Positions 7,015 through 9,728 of a stretch of DNA of 9,728 nt are shown here, piece by piece. The stretch is from assembly GCA_016717725.1 (NCBI GenBank), contig JADKFA010000048.1:1-9728 (forward strand), in the 5' to 3' direction. The position numbers and the translations under genes were made by a program. The stretch is from Bacteroidota bacterium (lineage in GTDB: Bacteria; Bacteroidota; Bacteroidia; AKYH767-A; OLB10). The notes under the pieces are model-generated. The model did no database searches and had not been told where the DNA came from. It saw only the letters and a list, made by a program, of their open reading frames with translations. The first letter of the stretch is position 1, and every line of letters begins with the position of its first letter.

Positions 7015-7969
7015 ATGCTAAACGAACACGATAATAATTTAACCCATTAAAAGTAAATAGCGGAAAATACAGACGAAGAACATCTCGATAGTCCGGCATA
7101 TATTCAATCGGATAATTCTCCGGATGAAATTATTCGTATAGTTGACAAAGAGACCATTAACCCAAATCAAGAAACTGAAAATATGGAAGTACATCATCAT
7201 GCCCATCACGAAGGAAAGAAAAATTGGAAATCCTATTTCTGGGAATTTATAATGTTATTTTTAGCTGTTTTCTGTGGTTTTTTAGCGGAATATCAACTAG
7301 AGCATAAAATAGAAAGAGACAGAGAAGTGGTTTACATGAAAAATATGTTAGAAGATTTAAAAAAAGATACTGCAAGTATAAATACTGCTGTAACAGGAAA
7401 TCGTTTTTTTTGTGATGGGAATAGATACATTATTGAATTTACTTTCAAATCCTCAAAATGACACAGCCTATCAGCGTAGGTTGTTTCTATCCTCTTTGAT
7501 AAATACCTATTACTACATGCCAATACAGTTTTCAGAACTTACCATGTCGCAATTAAAGTACAGTGGTAATTTCCGCTTAATAAGAAAACACAATGTAGCA
7601 AATGCCTTACTACAATATGAACAAGGTGTGAATGCTTGTAAAACAAATTATGACCTTCTTCCAAACTATTTTCATATATATGAGAACACCAATAAAGAAC
7701 TTTTTAACATGACACTTGCTCGAAGGGCGTTTAAGTTGATAGAGCAAGATTTTAACACTGTATTTCTTGCATCATCAGAAATAGAAAAATTAGTTGATAA
7801 AGGAAAATACTTAGACAAAAATGACCTAACACTTTTCTCAAAATATCATGACGATGTTTTGTATTATCAAACTACACTTAATAATGTAACAAACATCACT
7901 GCAAAACAAAAACTATCAGCAGATTCTCTTATAAAATTAATTAGGAAAGAGTATAATATAACAAAGTAA
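7015..7969 (+). CDS. His-rich single-pass membrane protein, frameshifted
   Basis: A safe start is ATG 7183, MEVHHHAHHEGKKNWKSYF, followed by one membrane helix (EFIMLFLAVFCGFLAEYQLE) and a long helical soluble domain. This is a common uncharacterised Bacteroidota type (MEVHHH..H..KKNWKxYFWEF). At 7404-7411 a run of eight T breaks the frame. The protein continues from FFVMGIDTLLNLLSNPQND through LFLSSLINTYYYMPIQFSEL and KYSGNFRLIRKHNVANALL to NITK and a stop at 7967-7969. Rebuilt length from 7183 is about 262 residues. The same frame upstream is protein-like (AENTDEEHLDSPAYIQSDN, DEIIRIVDKETINPNQETEN) back to an ATG at 7015, but two TAA codons (7048-7050 and 7054-7056) interrupt it. Relatives often carry such an acidic N-terminal tail, so the longer start is plausible. 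Function is unknown; the His cluster may bind metal. Confidence 0.65.
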
Positions 7970-7999
7970 TTTATTAAACATAATTGGAAAAAAGCAGAT

Positions 8000-8066
8000 A
8001 CGCATAACAGCACCTGAGAGGTTTTTTCTGACTATACGAGGTACTGCACGAACTTCCGTTATGCGT
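8000..8066 (+). repeat. attC-like 67-nt imperfect palindrome
   Basis: ACGCATAAC (8000-8008) and GTTATGCGT (8058-8066) are perfect 9-bp inverted outer boxes. Inside, GCA and CCT (8010-8015) pair with AGG and TGC (8039-8041, 8045-8047), with three bases TAC bulged out. A single unpaired base separates the outer and inner boxes on the left and a longer spacer on the right. Outer core, spacer, inner core with extrahelical bases and a total length near 60-70 nt match the design of integron attC sites, although GTTATGC departs from GTTRRRY. It lies 31 bp after the stop of the His-rich membrane-protein gene. It could also be a bidirectional terminator. Confidence 0.5.
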
Positions 8067-8110
8067 CATCAATGTCGGGGTCACCTTCTTGTAAAATAAT
8101 CAGAAAGTCA

Positions 8111-9728
8111 TTATTCGGTGAGAATGATTTTCAGGTGTTGAATACCGCTTGAATTTTCTATCGTCAATAAATAAACACCTGATTCTTCGTTGGTGAGGGT
8201 CAATCCGGTGTTGACGTCTGGTATTTTTGTTTTCATAAACAATCCTTCCGTCGAAAGCACAATGCGTAAAATCCTTCGGCTTCCGGTAGCATTAACTCGA
8301 AGATTCCATTGGAAGGATTGGGGTATGCTTGGCAGTTCTAGGGTGATGATATTCGGCAAGGAATATTTACTGTGGTTAAATTGGATGGTTTACGAGCAAT
8401 TGTTACTGCAAATACACGCACCCCTATAGTTGCCAGCCAGTTTAACCGCAAAGTTATTCGCGATGGCTCCAGATATATTGTTCCCGTTTAGTTGCCATTG
8501 ATAGGTAAGAGTCCGCTTCCCGGTGTTGGCTTGTAATACTACACATCTCCTGCACAAAAAGTAGTTGGACCGGTGGCAGTAACAGTTGCTACTGGAACTG
8601 GATTTACAATAACATTAATACTATTCCCGGTTTTAGTACATCCTGTCAATCCACTGGTCACACGAACTGAATATAGTCCCGATTGAGTGGCTGAATAGGT
8701 AGGAAGTGTAGCTCCAGAAATTATTCCTCCATTTTTAAGCCATTGATAACTCATTCCCAGGGTAGAAGTTGCAGAAAGCGAAACAGACTGTCCTGCACAA
8801 ACTTTTGTTTTACCTAATGCGGTTATAGCAGCGGACATAATGAATTTACTTGGCGTGAATATATTACTCGTATCTAAACCACAAACCATTTTGGATCCTC
8901 AATAACTACCGCCTTTGTTTATCACAAAATAGGAAGAGTTTGTTGTTGATACGAACGATCGATCTCCGATACAATCTATACCAAAATCCTGACTGAAATG
9001 GATAACTTATTGCATCATTACCGTAGCATATTGTCGATTGTGTAGAGGTGACCGTAAACGGAACACCCGATCCACAACTACATGAAATAGTTTCTGCGCC
9101 ACCGTTTGCTGATATTCAATAAAAGGAATTCGACATAAATATTGTTGCTGTGCTTGGAGCTCACCACCATAGAAAAAAACGTATTGGTTAAGTTGATAGT
9201 GCTTGCCAGCAAATGTTGCTTGTTGCTTGTATGCATTTCCTGAAAAGTCAGTTAGAAAGTGCTGCTTGCTTCGAGAAAGTTCCATTTGAAAAATCTTCCA
9301 CTCATCATGAGCTGTCCTGAAGACGCGTAATAGAAGCTGGGACATTGGGAAGATGATGATCCATATTGATAGGACCAAAGCAAGACGCCTGCTTCATCCA
9401 TTCTAAAAAAACAAAACAGGTGGAATAAAATAGAGGGGGAAATTCCGGATTGCGTATATCCGGTTACAAAACATCATTCCCTAATGCTGAATGCTGGTTG
9501 CAAATTCAGTGGTTGATAAAACAGAATGACCCTCGACCACAGAAATGTTCTGAGGATGATAATTAAAATATAATATTACCACTTTGAGTAATTGTATTTC
9601 CGCCATCATATACGCTATCCTGCGTTTGCATCAACTGATGATTTATGCCAGTGGACTCCTGTGATGAACCGCCAATTGATACCGACCAATATACAGTTGA
9701 GCTATCAAATTTCACTACGCCAATGTTC
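8111..9728 (-). CDS. T9SS-exported multidomain surface protein, C-terminal part (5' partial), frameshifted
   Basis: Coding runs from the window edge to TAA 8113-8111 in shifting frames. In protein order it shows repeat-like blocks (NIGVVKFDSSTVYWSVSIGG; RMDEAGVLLWSYQYGSS; SMVVSSKHSNN) reminiscent of SBBP or beta-propeller repeats. A Cys-containing segment follows (ETISCSCGSGVPFTVTSTQS, TICYGNDAISYPFQ). Next come two Ig-like modules (KVCAGQSVSLSATS, YQWLKNGGIISGA, YSATQSGLYSVRVTSG; then TTFCAGD, LTYQWQLNGNNISGA). It ends in a type A sorting domain: AYPNPSNGIFEL, DGRIVYENK, NEESGVYLLTIENSSG, HLKIILTE. The sorting domain directs export and surface anchoring through the type IX system. At least eight shifts are needed in about 1.6 kb. 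The signal peptide and most propeller repeats lie beyond 9728. An adhesin-like role is probable but inferred. Confidence 0.7.

Noticed and set aside
7404..7411. Programmed frameshift at the T8 run
   Set aside because: There is no downstream pseudoknot or other stimulatory signal that I can see, and similar breaks occur throughout the window, so an indel artefact is the simpler explanation.
9007..9378. A 123-codon minus-strand ORF as its own gene
   Set aside because: It is mostly an off-frame reading of the T9SS protein; the neighbouring frames carry the recognisable motifs (ETISCSCGSGVPFTV, WSYQYGSS).
1..9728. CRISPR array, toxin-antitoxin pair or defence system
   Set aside because: I found no regular short repeats with spacers and no recognisable toxin, antitoxin, nuclease or ATPase motif in any frame I examined.

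Overview
The window looks like an environmental member of the Bacteroidota (Chitinophagia/Sphingobacteriia-like). The DNA is AT-rich. It carries at least one protein with a type IX secretion (T9SS) C-terminal sorting domain and Ig-like repeats, a short secreted protein of the 'GEP...GFQQP...FIEG' kind, a DUF6155-like gene, and an IS91-type transposase preceded by a tyrosine recombinase, a pairing familiar from this phylum. I see no rRNA, tRNA or CRISPR array.

Layout. 1-144 is the end of a Cys-rich surface protein. 149-623 (+) is a short secreted protein that meets, tail to tail, a polytopic membrane protein on the minus strand (610 to about 1953). 2032-2191 is an AT-rich palindromic, MITE-like block. 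2200-3110 holds only fragments, including a clear coding scrap at 2571-2786 (+) and a GC-richer stretch with no recognisable product. From about 3198 to 8066 lies an accessory block: three plus-strand genes (four-helix membrane protein 3343-3779; DUF6155-like 6399-6984; His-rich single-pass membrane protein 7015/7183-7969). An IS91-type module on the opposite strand (recombinase 6140-5206, transposase 5204-4080) sits between the first and second. From 8111 to the window end (-) is the C-terminal part of a large T9SS-exported protein.

The most interesting signal is in the accessory block. A repeat of about 75 bp, about 77% identical by my hand alignment, precedes the first and second plus-strand genes. 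In both copies it ends in two tandem hairpins. Each of the three genes is followed within about 40 bp by a TAACARGC-like motif, and two of these motifs open an imperfect hairpin resembling an integron attC site. This could be a cassette-like arrangement served by the IS91-associated recombinase, or solo ends of related IS91-type elements. The sequence alone does not decide between them.

Nearly every gene is broken by small indels, several in homopolymers of eight, although total gene lengths remain normal. This fits indel-rich sequence data better than old decay. Gene ends and starts below were therefore rebuilt across frames by hand.
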